A stretch of DNA of 64,000 nt. Source: an uncultured Verrucomicrobiae bacterium (GTDB taxonomy: Bacteria > Verrucomicrobiota > Verrucomicrobiia > Limisphaerales > AAA164-E04). A model generated the notes under the pieces. It saw only the letters and a list, made by a program, of their open reading frames with translations, had not been told where the DNA came from and made no database searches. Both the position numbers and the translations under genes were made by a program. The DNA is taken from the NCBI GenBank assembly GCA_951813855.1, contig OX638380.1, forward strand, positions 1,256,876 through 1,320,875. The letters are read 5' to 3'. The stretch's first letter is position 1; each line of letters starts with the position of its first letter. Positions 47,209 through 57,479 of this stretch are shown here, piece by piece.

Positions 47209-49887
47209 TCAGTTGACGACCAGATTCACGAGCTTGCCGGGCAAGACGATCGCTTGGCGCAGGGTCTTCTCCCGGCACAGCTCCTCGATTCGAGGCAACG
47301 CGCGGGCCAGCTTTTCGATTTCCTCCTTGCCGGCCGTTCTGGCGACCGTCAGCCGCGCTCGAACCTTGCCGTTGATCTGAACCGGGATTTCGATCACGTC
47401 CTCGAGCAACAGGGCCTCGTCGGAGACCGGCCACGGTTCGTAAGCGATCGTTCCGGGCCCTTCCGCTCCGGCCAGGCGTTCGGCTAATTCCTCGGCCAGA
47501 TGGGGAGCGAACGGCTCCAGCAACCGCAAGAAAGTCCGCATGATCGACCGGGGAAGCTTTTCCCATTGGCTGGCTTCGTTCACGAAAACCATCAAGCCGG
47601 AGATGGCCGTATTGAACCGCATGGCGTCCAGATCCTCGGTGACCTTCCGAATACAGGTATGAAGGCATTTCAATTGCGGCGCCGACGGTTCAATATCCTC
47701 GATTGCCAAAGAAAGCCGGATCGCCGCCAACAACCCCTCGGGCTCCTGATCGCCCGCCGCCAGGTTCTGCTGGAACTCGCGATCGCTGTCGGGATCGACG
47801 AATAGTCGCCACACTCGTCCCAGAAAACGATAAACGCCCTCCACCCCCTTGGTGTGCCAGGGTTTGACCATCTCCAAGGGTCCCATGAACATTTCGTAGA
47901 GCCGGAAAGCGTCGGCGCCATATTCCTCCAGGATATTGTCCGGATTGATGACGTTGCCGCGTGACTTGGACATCTTCTGACCGTCCTCCCCCAATATCAG
48001 CCCTTGATTGACCAAGCGGTAGAACGGCTCCGGGGAGGACACCAAACCCAGATCGTAGAGCACCTTGTGCCAGAAGCGGGCGTAGAGCAAATGCAGCACG
48101 GCGTGCTCGGCGCCTCCCACATACAGATCGATTCCCGACCGCTCCGTGCCCTCTACTTTTCCCATCCAGTAGCGTTCGATCTCCGGGTCGCAGAACTGCC
48201 GCTCGTTGCGCGGATCCAGATACCGGAGGTAATACCAACAACTGCCCGCCCACTGGGGCATCGTATTGGTTTCGCGTTTGAGATCGTCGCCGGCCTGGCA
48301 CCATTCGCGGGCCCGAGCCAACGGCGGATCGCCTTCCGGGGTCGGTTTGTAATCGGTCAATTCCGGCAAGACCACCGGCAAGGAATCCGTATCGACCGCT
48401 TCGTGTTGATTCCCCCGCCACAAGATGGGAAACGGTTCGCCCCAGTATCGCTGGCGGCTGAAGAGCCAATCACGAAGTTTGTACTGGACCAGGGAACTTC
48501 CCTTCTTCTTCGACTCGAGCCATTCGATCATGCTTTCGCGCGCCAGTTCGCTGGACAACCCGTTGAGGAACCCGGAATTGACCACCGTTCCCTCTCCCGT
48601 GAATCCGATCGAGTTTTCCCGATCCGGCGCCTGGATCACTTTCTTGACGGGAAGATGGAATTTCCGGGCGAATTCCAAATCGCGGTCGTCGTGCGCCGGA
48701 ACGGCCATGATGGCTCCGGTGCCATAGCCGGCCAACACGTAGTCGGCGATCCAGATCGGGATCACTTCGTCGTTGACCGGATTCACCGCGAATCCCCCGG
48801 AGAAGATCCCGGTCTTTTCCTTGGCCAGGTCGGTGCGCTCCAAATCGCTCTTGTTCGCCGCCTGCTCGCGGTAAGCCTCGACGGCTTCCCGGCATTCCGG
48901 CGTCACGATCTTCGGCAACAATTCGTGTTCCGGCGACAGGACCATATAGGTCGCTCCGAACAAGGTGTCGGGACGGGTCGTGAACACGGAAATCGATCCC
49001 CCGCCTTCGGCCAGTTCGAACCGTACTTGCGCTCCCTCCGAGCGGCCGATCCAGTTCCGCTGCATTTCCTTGAGCGACTCGCTCCAGTCCACCTCTTCCA
49101 GCCCCTCCAGCAGGCGTTCGGCATAGGCGGTGATCCGCAACATCCATTGCCGCATCGGTTTCCGCACGACCGGAAAATTGCCGATTTCGCTTCGGCCGTT
49201 GATCACTTCCTCGTTCGCGAGAACGGTGCCTAATTCCGGGCACCAGTTGACCGGCATCTTGGCCACGTAGGCCAAGCGGATTTTCTCCGCGGCCTCGCCG
49301 GACGGCGTTTCCTCCCCCGGCGCCTCGGGATCGCAGAGTTCCGCGCGTTGGGACGACGGATCGAACCGGCTCCGGTAAATCTGCAGAAACAACCACTGCG
49401 TCCACTTGAAGTAGCGGGGATCGGTGGTATCGATTTCCCGGATCCAGTCGTAACTGAATCCCAAACTCTGGATTTGGCGCCGGAAAGTGGCGATATTGGC
49501 GTCGGTGCTGTTCCGCGGATGCTGGCCCGTTTTCAGGGCGTACTGTTCGGCAGGCAACCCGAAGGCGTCCCATCCCATCGGATGCAAGACGTTGTAGCCC
49601 CGAGCCCGCCGGTAGCGAGCCAGGATATCGGTAGCCGTGTAACCTTCGGGGTGGCCGACGTGCAGTCCCGATCCGGAAGGATAGGGGTACATGTCGAGGA
49701 TATAATACTTCGGGGGAAGTTCCGCGGCGGAGACTTTCCCGCTAATCCCATGGCGAACGGAAAAAGGATGGTCTTCGGGGATGGTATCGCCCGGATTCCA
49801 GGCCTTGAAAGTATGCTCTTTCAGCCAACGCCGTTGCCACCGAGGTTCGATCAGGTGAAACGGATAGGCTTTCCGCAGGGTCGACAT
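47209..49887 (-). CDS. leuS: Leucyl-tRNA synthetase
   Basis: This class I synthetase of 892 residues charges tRNA-Leu. The HIGH-type motif lies in [20 protein letters not shown] near residue 70, and the KMSKS motif in [20 protein letters not shown] near residue 630. The editing (CP1) domain lies between ([20 protein letters not shown], and [20 protein letters not shown] with the conserved Asp). The length fits the bacterial type. Upstream 168 bp separate it from glmM on the same strand. Confidence 0.97.
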   Translation of the reverse strand: MSTLRKAYPFHLIEPRWQRRWLKEHTFKAWNPGDTIPEDHPFSVRHGISGKVSAAELPPKYYILDMYPYPSGSGLHVGHPEGYTATDILARYRRARGYNVLHPMGWDAFGLPAEQYALKTGQHPRNSTDANIATFRRQIQSLGFSYDWIREIDTTDPRYFKWTQWLFLQIYRSRFDPSSQRAELCDPEAPGEETPSGEAAEKIRLAYVAKMPVNWCPELGTVLANEEVINGRSEIGNFPVVRKPMRQWMLRITAYAERLLEGLEEVDWSESLKEMQRNWIGRSEGAQVRFELAEGGGSISVFTTRPDTLFGATYMVLSPEHELLPKIVTPECREAVEAYREQAANKSDLERTDLAKEKTGIFSGGFAVNPVNDEVIPIWIADYVLAGYGTGAIMAVPAHDDRDLEFARKFHLPVKKVIQAPDRENSIGFTGEGTVVNSGFLNGLSSELARESMIEWLESKKKGSSLVQYKLRDWLFSRQRYWGEPFPILWRGNQHEAVDTDSLPVVLPELTDYKPTPEGDPPLARAREWCQAGDDLKRETNTMPQWAGSCWYYLRYLDPRNERQFCDPEIERYWMGKVEGTERSGIDLYVGGAEHAVLHLLYARFWHKVLYDLGLVSSPEPFYRLVNQGLILGEDGQKMSKSRGNVINPDNILEEYGADAFRLYEMFMGPLEMVKPWHTKGVEGVYRFLGRVWRLFVDPDSDREFQQNLAAGDQEPEGLLAAIRLSLAIEDIEPSAPQLKCLHTCIRKVTEDLDAMRFNTAISGLMVFVNEASQWEKLPRSIMRTFLRLLEPFAPHLAEELAERLAGAEGPGTIAYEPWPVSDEALLLEDVIEIPVQINGKVRARLTVARTAGKEEIEKLARALPRIEELCREKTLRQAIVLPGKLVNLVVN

Positions 49888-50055
49888 AGGCGGGCGATAT
49901 TGAAAAAAACGCCCTTAATCCGCAATCACGATTATCGAACGGGGCTGGCGCGAGGCGAAAGCAGGCCGATTCGGCCACCGGACGCCGCGAGCGCCGGCCG
50001 GAGCCGACGTTCGTTCTCCCCTGCCCTTGCGGCCGTCCCAGGCGCGAGCCACGGA

Positions 50056-51438
50056 TCAGTCGATCCCTACCTGACCCCGCAACGAGGTCATGATCTTGGC
50101 GCTCCACTTCTCCACCTCCGTCATCCGGGGGCCTTCGATCAACAACCGGGCCTTGGACTCGGTTCCGGAATACCGCAAGAGCACTCGCCCGCCGTGGGTT
50201 TTGAGATTCTTTTCCGCCTTGGCCAACAATTCCATGACGCCGTCCAATTCCTCGAAGGGCACTTTCTCCCGGACCCGCACGTTGCTGATCAACTGCGGGA
50301 ACCGCGACCAGCACCGGGTCAATTCGCCCAGGGTCTTGTTGCGTTCCTTCATGATGGAGAGGATTTGCAGCACGGCGACCAAGCCGTCGCCGGTAGTGCT
50401 GTAGTCGCCGAAGATCAGATGTCCGCTGGACTCTCCGCCGAGATTCAGGCCCTCCCGGAGCATCAGGTCGATCACGTTTTTATCGCCTACGGAAGTCCGC
50501 TTCACCACGCCGCCCGCTTTCTGGATCGCCTCGTCGAGTCCGGCGTTGCTCATGACGGTCGCCACGACGGTGTTTTTCTTGAGCGTCCCCTTGCTCAGCA
50601 TGTCCAGTCCGGCCACGGCGAGGACGTCGTCGCCGTCGACCAAATTCCCGTTCTCGTCCACGAACAGCACCCGGTCGGCGTCGCCGTCGTGAGAAATTCC
50701 CAAGTGCGCCCGGTGTTCCCAAACCTTCCGGCAGATGTATCCGGGATGCATGGAACCGCACTCCTTGTTGATGTTCAGACCGTCCGGATGGTTGCCGTAC
50801 ACGAACACTTCCGCTCCCAGTTCCCGCAACGTACAGGGGGTGGATTTGTAAGCGGCGCCGTGGGCGCAATCCACCACGATGCGCATCCCGTCCAGGGTCA
50901 CTCCGCGAGGAGCGGACGATTTGGCGTATTCGATATAGCGCCCCAGGGCGTCTTCGATCCTAACGGCTTTGCCGATTTCGCTCGCGCTGGGATGAATCGA
51001 TTCGATGAATCCCCCGAAAATCAGTTTTTCGATCCGGTGCTCGATGTCGTTATCCAGCTTGTGGCCGTCCGACTGGAAGAATTTGATGCCGTTGTCGTCG
51101 TAGGGATTATGGGAGGCCGTGATCACGATGCCGGCGTCGGCCCGGAGGCTCCGGGTCACGTAGGCCACTCCCGGGGTCGGCAAGGGGCCGATCAGCAACA
51201 CGTCCACCCCCATCGAGAGCAATCCCGAAGCGATGGCGTTTTCCAGCATGTAGCCGGAAAGCCGCGTGTCCTTGCCGATGACGACCTTGTGTTTGTCCTG
51301 GGAGCGGGAATCCAGCTGCTTGAAGACATGGGCCACGGCTTTCCCCAACTTCAGCGCCGTCTCCGCCGTCACCGGTTCGACGTTGGCGCGTCCCCGCACG
51401 CCATCGGTTCCGAAAATCCGCTTCGATTCCTCAGTCAT
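50056..51438 (-). CDS. glmM: Phosphoglucosamine mutase
   Basis: It converts glucosamine-6-phosphate to glucosamine-1-phosphate for UDP-GlcNAc and hence peptidoglycan. The motifs are RIFGTDGVRGRANVEPVTAE, the phosphoserine loop GIVITASHNPYDDNGIKFF, metal-binding ISHDGDADRVLFVDENG and the phosphate loop LLRYSGTESKARLLIEGP. ATG 51438 gives 460 residues with the motif at the usual distance from the start; an upstream ATG at 51510 would add 24 basic residues. Its place after cdaA and a CdaR-like gene repeats the cdaA-cdaR-glmM order known from Firmicutes. Confidence 0.95.
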   Translation of the reverse strand: MTEESKRIFGTDGVRGRANVEPVTAETALKLGKAVAHVFKQLDSRSQDKHKVVIGKDTRLSGYMLENAIASGLLSMGVDVLLIGPLPTPGVAYVTRSLRADAGIVITASHNPYDDNGIKFFQSDGHKLDNDIEHRIEKLIFGGFIESIHPSASEIGKAVRIEDALGRYIEYAKSSAPRGVTLDGMRIVVDCAHGAAYKSTPCTLRELGAEVFVYGNHPDGLNINKECGSMHPGYICRKVWEHRAHLGISHDGDADRVLFVDENGNLVDGDDVLAVAGLDMLSKGTLKKNTVVATVMSNAGLDEAIQKAGGVVKRTSVGDKNVIDLMLREGLNLGGESSGHLIFGDYSTTGDGLVAVLQILSIMKERNKTLGELTRCWSRFPQLISNVRVREKVPFEELDGVMELLAKAEKNLKTHGGRVLLRYSGTESKARLLIEGPRMTEVEKWSAKIMTSLRGQVGID

Positions 51439-51739
51439 AACGCACTTCTTAGCGGCCCGCCTTTTGGGGCGTGGAACGGCTTTCCTATTTACCACCGAAG
51501 TTTCCATCATGGTCGCTCGTTAACGTCGGCGGAGTCGAATCCGAGTCTACCGCCGTAATCACCCGGATCACGATGAGACAACAATCCCAGCTAATTCGAT
51601 AAACCAACGCCCCGTCCGATACCAACAATCGCCCCAATCCGGGGGGTTGTCAACTTTGCCGCGCCGGAATCACTCCTGGGGAACCGCCGGCGCGATCCCA
51701 CGGCTGCGTTTCGGAGCCGGCCGCCGGCCGGGGGGATCA
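51439..51739. other. Gap between the CdaR-like gene and glmM
   Basis: About 300 bp without a gene. glmM may have its own promoter here, because the gap is much larger than those between folP, cdaA and the CdaR-like gene. Confidence 0.4.
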
Positions 51740-52165
51740 TTAAAACCCAGTCTCCGATTCGGCGGTGACCACGACTTCCAACGGTTCGACGAACATCAGA
51801 TCGATACGGTCCGGAAGCTTGCACTGCAACGGGGCTCGAAACCGGCTGCTCGACGGCGGTTCGGTCAAGTCGAGGGTCACCCGAATCCGGGATGCCGGAG
51901 TCGCTTCCAACAACGCCGAACGAGCCCGGACCTTGACGCTAACGTATTCCGGCTGAATCGTGTACTCCCGGAATCGGGTCGCCTGCTGCGAAATCAGGAT
52001 CGGCACGTTCTGATAAACCCGAGTAGCCATCAGCCCGGAATCCTCCCGTCCGTCGCTGCTTTCCTTCAACGTCATCCACCGGACGAGGCCCCAAACGGCT
52101 ACGGCAAGCAGGAAGGACGCCACCTTCCAACCGAAATGCTGGGTCACGGCTCGATAGATTCCCAT
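51740..52165 (-). CDS. CdaR-like protein with a single YbbR-type domain
   Basis: The 141-residue product has an N-terminal transmembrane helix (FGWKVASFLLAVAVWGLVRW), where CdaR/YbbR proteins carry theirs, followed by one extracytoplasmic beta-rich domain (YQNVPILISQQATRF to MFVEPLEVVVTAE). CdaR regulates the diadenylate cyclase CdaA. Firmicute CdaR has four YbbR repeats; here there is one, so it is a minimal form. It starts 12 bp after the cdaA stop. The assignment rests on the helix, the domain pattern and gene order. Confidence 0.65.
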   Translation of the reverse strand: MGIYRAVTQHFGWKVASFLLAVAVWGLVRWMTLKESSDGREDSGLMATRVYQNVPILISQQATRFREYTIQPEYVSVKVRARSALLEATPASRIRVTLDLTEPPSSSRFRAPLQCKLPDRIDLMFVEPLEVVVTAESETGF

Positions 52166-52177
52166 GGCCGGTCGCGG

Positions 52178-53017
52178 TTACGCAGACGAGGGCGACTGTT
52201 GCACCTTTTTGCCCGAGCCCCCGAAGCGGATCAGCCGGATCAGCCAATTGCGCCCTTCCGATTTGGCCAGGAGCACGGATTCCAGAAACGTCCGGAGTTC
52301 ATCGATCCCGACCCCCCGGATCAATTGGGACAGATGGGCGTAGGAGATCATGCCGGTCTCGCCCGAGACCACCAACACGACGGCGTCGCATTTCTCGCTC
52401 ATGCCGATGGCGGCCCGATGCCGGGTGCCCATGGAAAATTCCAGGTCCTTGCGTTCGGTCAAGGGGAAGATGCAGGTGCAACGGGCGATCCGTTTGCCTT
52501 GAATAATGACGCCGCCGTCATGCGCGGAATTCCGGGGGAAAAAGATCGTTTCCAGCATCAACGACGAGAGTTCGCAATCTACCACCGCTCCGGGATTTTC
52601 GACGATCCGATCGATTTCGTATGATCTCTCGATGGCGATGAGAGCGCCGGTTTTCGCTTTCGAAAGCTTTTGAACGGCTTCCAGGATCTTCTCCAGATTT
52701 TCCCGTTCGCCGCGAGTGTTCCGAATGATGGCGAAATTACCGATCGTCGCCAGCAGCCGGCGGATTTCTTGCGTAAAGAGCACCAATATGGCGATGGGAG
52801 CCAACGGCGTCAAATAGGACAAAATCCACTGCAGCACCGTCAATTCCAAAATCAACGCCGCCATCCACAAGCCCACGAGCAGGATCAAGGAACCGAACAC
52901 CACGGACCATCCCCTGGTCCGCCAAATCGAACGCAGCACCCAATAGATGAGACCGGACAGGATGCCGATCTCCAGCACGGGTCGCCACAATGATTCAATT
53001 AGATTCCCGGGGAACAT
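52178..53017 (-). CDS. cdaA: Diadenylate cyclase (CdaA type)
   Basis: The enzyme makes cyclic di-AMP from two ATP. Three N-terminal hydrophobic helices (about residues 12-30, 35-57 and 62-82) are followed by the DisA_N domain with RNSAHDGGVIIQGKRI and MGTRHRAAIGMSEKCDA, the DGA-like and RHR active-site motifs; the first reads Asp-Gly-Gly instead of the common Asp-Gly-Ala. The 279 residues fit CdaA. The gene overlaps folP by 23 bp and precedes the CdaR-like gene by 12 bp. The nucleotide usually controls potassium, osmolyte balance and cell wall growth, which suits its closeness to glmM. Confidence 0.9.
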   Translation of the reverse strand: MFPGNLIESLWRPVLEIGILSGLIYWVLRSIWRTRGWSVVFGSLILLVGLWMAALILELTVLQWILSYLTPLAPIAILVLFTQEIRRLLATIGNFAIIRNTRGERENLEKILEAVQKLSKAKTGALIAIERSYEIDRIVENPGAVVDCELSSLMLETIFFPRNSAHDGGVIIQGKRIARCTCIFPLTERKDLEFSMGTRHRAAIGMSEKCDAVVLVVSGETGMISYAHLSQLIRGVGIDELRTFLESVLLAKSEGRNWLIRLIRFGGSGKKVQQSPSSA

Positions 53018-53852
53018 GACTCGGTTCGATCGCCCGCCACAGGGCCAGGGCTTGAACAGTCTCCGCTACGTCGTGCACCCGGAAAATCCGGACTCCCGCC
53101 TGCAGCGCCCAACAAACGCAAGCCAAACTACCCGCCAATCTGCCCTCCGTAGCTTCGACACCCGCAACCCGGCCGATGAACGATTTTTTCGAAACTCCCA
53201 GTACCAAAGGTCTTCCGTGCCGGGTAAAACGTTTCAAATTCCGCATTAATTCCACATTATGCCTTGCGGTTTTTCCGAAGCCGAAACCGGCGTCCAGGGC
53301 TACTTGTTCCGGCGCAATCCCCCGTTCCTCGTAACACGCCAACGAAGCGGCGAAAAAATCGTCGATTTCGGCGACCGGGTTCGCGTACTCCGGTTGCAAC
53401 TGCATCGTCTCGGGCTCGCCCTGCATGTGCATGCAAACGTACCCCGCTCCGAATTCCCGCACTAATTCCAACATCGCCGGTATCCGGCGATGAGCGCCGA
53501 CGTCGTTGACGGCGACGGCCCCCCGGTCCAACGCTTCCCGGGCCAACTCGGGTTTTCGCGTATCGACGGAAAGCGGAACGTTGAATTCCCCGCTCAATCG
53601 CTCCAACACCGGCAAGACCCGACGGCGTTCTTCCGTCAACGATACGGGGGCCGCAAACGGCCGCGTCGACTCTCCGCCGATATCGATGATACCCGCCCCC
53701 TGCTCGGCCAGCTCGAAAGCGCGGTCGGCGGCATGAGAAGCATCCTGATAGAGTCCTCCGTCGGAAAACGAATCCGGCGTGACATTGAGTATTCCCATCA
53801 CCACCGGAGCTTCGTTCAGGGGTAAATCGAATTTTGCCATCCGCCATTTCAT
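52995..53852 (-). CDS. folP: Dihydropteroate synthase
   Basis: It joins pterin pyrophosphate and p-aminobenzoate in folate synthesis and is the target of sulfonamides. The 285 residues contain MGILNVTPDSFSDGGLY, IIDIGGESTRPFA, LSVDTRKPELAREAL and, near the end, LVLGVSKKSFIG. The stop lies 23 bp inside cdaA, so the two are translationally linked, as seen in other bacteria where folP precedes the cyclase gene. Start chosen at ATG 53852; ATG 53840 is an alternative. Confidence 0.93.
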   Translation of the reverse strand: MKWRMAKFDLPLNEAPVVMGILNVTPDSFSDGGLYQDASHAADRAFELAEQGAGIIDIGGESTRPFAAPVSLTEERRRVLPVLERLSGEFNVPLSVDTRKPELAREALDRGAVAVNDVGAHRRIPAMLELVREFGAGYVCMHMQGEPETMQLQPEYANPVAEIDDFFAASLACYEERGIAPEQVALDAGFGFGKTARHNVELMRNLKRFTRHGRPLVLGVSKKSFIGRVAGVEATEGRLAGSLACVCWALQAGVRIFRVHDVAETVQALALWRAIEPSHVPRESN

Positions 53853-54277
53853 CGCCTAACAATGCGTTGCCGAAAACTCCATGACCGCGGAGGTTCGTTC
53901 AAAATCGCTTGAAATCTCGAAAACTCGAGACGAAGCGTTGCCAAACCGCGACAAGACGACAAACCTTGCAATCATCCGGCCAAGGGCCCCTTAGCCTCCC
54001 TCACCATAAACTGTTCTCGACAAACGGCAACCCAAATCAACCCGATCTGAGCATTTATTTTAACTGCCGGGATACTCAGCGGCATCTCCGACAAGATTGG
54101 CCTGTGATTTCCGGGTTTCCGGGAAATCATCAGAAAAACGAAATTCCGGTTCCTTGGAAGCAACAGTTCGCTTCCGGTTCGTCACACCGCGATTAAAACG
54201 GATCGCCCAAGAACCCCGATCACGAAGTGTTCGGTTCCGCCTCGGAGCACGGACATCGAATTCCAGGTTCTGAGGAT
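53853..54277. other. Intergenic region upstream of folP
   Basis: No gene is seen. It should hold the promoter of the folP-cdaA-cdaR-like operon. GATTTCC at 54109 and GGAAATC downstream form a short hairpin with a 9-base loop but no T-run, so I do not call a terminator. Confidence 0.4.
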
Positions 54278-56005
54278 TCAAGTTTCGGACTCCTGCATCA
54301 GTTTGTCCAATTGTTTCATCCGGTGGAATAATTGATGAAAATCCCGGGGATCTGCATTCAACGACGCTTGATACAAGCGATCACCTAATCGTTCGACGTC
54401 CGGTATCGAACTTTCTATGATCCAAACGAAACTGTCGTCATCTCCGATAGAACATTGCAAAACAAACCCAGTTTCGCTCGAAACCCGGAAATCGAACTGA
54501 GCGGCAAGGTTCTGTCGCAACCGGTTGCCGGTAAATTTCAACCGTGACAACGAGTAGGGGTAATGCCCCTGGGCCAAGTAATACCGTTCCAGTTCCAATG
54601 CCGTTGAAGCCAAAACGTTTTTTACGGCGTTTTTAATCACGGGGGCCCACATGTTTTCTAATTCAAACATGGAATTGTCATAAAAGCCGGTCTGACGCCG
54701 GATTAAAAAATCAAAACACCTGCCGATAATAGTTTTATCGCTCGCCGACCGGTTCGACTCAATACGAACGAGTTCGTTTAATTTAATCTCAGTCGAATGA
54801 CACAAGTCGATACGTTCCGTGTATTTTCGGATTAAATCTTGAGTTTCGGATATTTTATGGTGTACTTTATAAATAAAGCAAGCGTCTAAAAGATTACCGG
54901 AAACGATATAACCGAATCGCAGCGCTTCGGGCTCACCGTGAGCGTCAAAATCAAAGCTTTTTCGCATCATTTTGGCTACGTTGCCGGCATCCGATCGACG
55001 AAATGAATGGTAAATCCAGCAGCACTCCGCCCGTAATCCGTCCGTGAATTCATGCAAATTCACCAACTGTTCCAACGCGACGACAAGTTCTTCCCATTCG
55101 TGGTCATCGCCTAAATGAAATTGTTGCCACGTGTTAACAGTGAGCAGAAGCTCCCCGATTTTCGCATAATAAGCCAGACGGCTGATACAAAGATCCGATC
55201 GACTCTTTTTTACCCACGACAATGCTAGTCTCAAGGCACGAAACGATTCCTTCGAATCGCCCAATATACCGTGCGATATTACCTGATCGGCAATGATTTG
55301 CAATCCTTGTTTTTCGGTTGCTAGTTGCCCGAGTAGCAATTCGAGTTCCCGATCATCGTTATCCGGAATGCAAACGTGCTTTCGGTTCAAGGCGTCGGCG
55401 AATCGATCAATATCCAAATTCGATTGACGATAATGGCGAAGAACCGAGCGAGCGAACGTTTTCCAATCACGATGCTCAATTTTTTCGTTGTGACCGTTAT
55501 TATTTTCGGGGGCCAGCGCTGCTCCGAAATGATACAATCTCGCGAACGAACCGAGCGGCCCGGTCAATTGATGAGGAGGGAAGTCATAGGCCAAGTTTTC
55601 GGTATATTTAACGATCGTTTCGAAGATCGGATGTTTCCCGAACACTTCGTTCGCAGGAATATCACGGGCTGACTGATTCGGATTATGATGCCGTCGGTTA
55701 TCGTTATTCAATTCGGCAACGTAGTTGTCGAGATTTCTAAACGCCTGTTTTTTTAATGCGGCACCTCCGGTATAACAACCGATTGCTGCCAAACCATAGC
55801 TGGACACCCCGGTGATCGCCAAGCCTGGCGCAACGTCGAGATAAAACAACAACGCGAACGGACTCGTTAGCGGAAAGATCAGCAACGAAGCACTTACCAG
55901 ATGAGAGGTATTAATTCCTAAAATCACCGAGGCAACCCATCCCGTGAGCCACAGCGCTAACGTCGCTCCAGTCAACAGGCAGACCCAAAAAGGGAAGTTT
56001 TTCAT
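54278..56005 (-). CDS. Membrane protein of unknown function
   Basis: The 575-residue product has two or three N-terminal transmembrane segments (LLTGATLALWLTGWVASVIL; LVSASLLIFPLTSPFALLFY; a weaker one near residue 65) and a long soluble part rich in helices. Near residue 480 it reads ALELERYYLAQGHYPYSLSR, a phrase found in many large PVC membrane proteins of unknown role. I do not recognise an enzymatic motif. It is monocistronic, divergent from hemL, with 187 bp between the two starts. Confidence 0.6.
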   Translation of the reverse strand: MKNFPFWVCLLTGATLALWLTGWVASVILGINTSHLVSASLLIFPLTSPFALLFYLDVAPGLAITGVSSYGLAAIGCYTGGAALKKQAFRNLDNYVAELNNDNRRHHNPNQSARDIPANEVFGKHPIFETIVKYTENLAYDFPPHQLTGPLGSFARLYHFGAALAPENNNGHNEKIEHRDWKTFARSVLRHYRQSNLDIDRFADALNRKHVCIPDNDDRELELLLGQLATEKQGLQIIADQVISHGILGDSKESFRALRLALSWVKKSRSDLCISRLAYYAKIGELLLTVNTWQQFHLGDDHEWEELVVALEQLVNLHEFTDGLRAECCWIYHSFRRSDAGNVAKMMRKSFDFDAHGEPEALRFGYIVSGNLLDACFIYKVHHKISETQDLIRKYTERIDLCHSTEIKLNELVRIESNRSASDKTIIGRCFDFLIRRQTGFYDNSMFELENMWAPVIKNAVKNVLASTALELERYYLAQGHYPYSLSRLKFTGNRLRQNLAAQFDFRVSSETGFVLQCSIGDDDSFVWIIESSIPDVERLGDRLYQASLNADPRDFHQLFHRMKQLDKLMQESET

Positions 56006-56192
56006 CAGGGTAAGGGATAACGTAACCGGTCGAGATTAACTCCGGTTGGCAGTGGGGAATCTCCGAATCACGACCGATCGTCGCTAATTCGGGACGCCGA
56101 GCATCATGTTTTCGATTTTGAACCGTTTTTCGCCTAGGGTCGAATCGCAACGCTTGCCAATCATACCGGTCTCCTGCTAGGATCGCCCCTGA

Positions 56193-57473
56193 ATGACTAA
56201 GCAATCCCAGCTATTGTTCGAAACAGCCCTAAATCATATCCCCGGAGGTGTCAACTCTCCCGTTCGAGCTTTTCGTGCCGTTGGCGGGTCCCCATTTTTC
56301 GTTTCGGAAGCGAAGGGTAGCCGAATCCGAGACGTAGACGGCAACGAACGGATCGATTACGTCGGCACCTGGGGGCCGGCGATTTTAGGACACGCGCCTG
56401 AAACCGTCGTTTCGGCCATTCGATCGGCCGCCGAGCGCGGTACGAGTTTCGGAATCCCCCATCCTCAGGAAGTCGAAATGGCTCGACTACTCTGCGACCG
56501 GCTACCCAGTGTTCAAAAAGTCAGAATGTGCAATTCCGGCACCGAGGCCACCATGTCTGCCGTACGCTTGGCCAGAGGCTTTACCCAGAGGGACAAAATC
56601 GTGAAATTCGCCGGCTGCTATCATGGCCATGTCGATTCCTTGTTGGTCAAGGCCGGCTCCGGGGCGCTGACCTTCGGGCAACCTGACAGCGCGGGAGTAC
56701 CCAAAGCCTTTACCCAGCACACCATCGTGTTGCCTTTCAACGACCCGGAAGCGGTCGATTCGGCCTTCGAAGCAAATCCCGGTCAAATCGCCGGTGTCAT
56801 TCTGGAACCGGTTCCGGCCAACGCCGGGCTATATTTGCCTCAACCAGGATTTCTGGAACATCTGCGCGATATCACTACCCAGCACGAATCCCTACTGATA
56901 TTCGACGAGGTTATGACGGGATTCCGTCTCGGTTTCGGTGGTTACCAAGAGCAGTTCGGGATTCGCCCGGATCTTTCGTGCTTCGGAAAAATCATTGGGG
57001 GCGGCCTGCCGGTGGGAGCCTTCGGGGGACGCTCCGAAATCATGGACTGTTTGGCACCCGAAGGCGAAGTCTATCAGGCCGGTACCCTGAGCGGCAATCC
57101 GCTAGCGATAGCCGCCGGCTTAGCAGCCCTGAACGCCCTAGCCGACGGCTCCTGCTACCAAAAGCTGGAATCCAAAGGGCAGCAAATGGAACAGGGCCTC
57201 AAGAAGGCGATACGCGACGCCGGACAAGCGGTCCAAGTTCACCGCATCGGATCCATGTTTTGCCTGTTTTTCACCGACCGTCCGATCTCCAATCTCGCCG
57301 ACGCGATGACCACCGATCGGGACAAGTACGCCCGTTTCTTTCACGGCATGCTGAGCAACGGCGTCTTTCTGGCGCCCTCTCCTTTCGAAACTCACTTTTT
57401 GTCGACCGCGCACTCAGACCAAGACGTCCAGTTAACGATCGCAGCGGCGCAGCAAGCCATGAAGGAACTCTGA
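56193..57473 (+). CDS. hemL: Glutamate-1-semialdehyde 2,1-aminomutase
   Basis: This PLP enzyme forms 5-aminolevulinate in the C5 route to haem. At 426 residues it has the usual length. GGVNSPVRAFRAVGG at the N-terminus, MCNSGTEATMSAVRLARGFT, CYHGHVDSLLVKAGSGALT, IFDEVMTGFRLGFGGYQ and the PLP Lys in LSCFGKIIGGGLPVGAFGGR are all present. ruvX follows after six bases, so they share a transcript. Confidence 0.97.
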   Translation: MTKQSQLLFETALNHIPGGVNSPVRAFRAVGGSPFFVSEAKGSRIRDVDGNERIDYVGTWGPAILGHAPETVVSAIRSAAERGTSFGIPHPQEVEMARLLCDRLPSVQKVRMCNSGTEATMSAVRLARGFTQRDKIVKFAGCYHGHVDSLLVKAGSGALTFGQPDSAGVPKAFTQHTIVLPFNDPEAVDSAFEANPGQIAGVILEPVPANAGLYLPQPGFLEHLRDITTQHESLLIFDEVMTGFRLGFGGYQEQFGIRPDLSCFGKIIGGGLPVGAFGGRSEIMDCLAPEGEVYQAGTLSGNPLAIAAGLAALNALADGSCYQKLESKGQQMEQGLKKAIRDAGQAVQVHRIGSMFCLFFTDRPISNLADAMTTDRDKYARFFHGMLSNGVFLAPSPFETHFLSTAHSDQDVQLTIAAAQQAMKEL

Positions 57474-57479
57474 CCGGTC

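Noticed and set aside
54100..54135. Terminator hairpin downstream of the 54278-56005 gene
   Set aside because: The stem is seven pairs with a 9-base loop and no T-run on either strand, so it does not meet the pattern of an intrinsic terminator.
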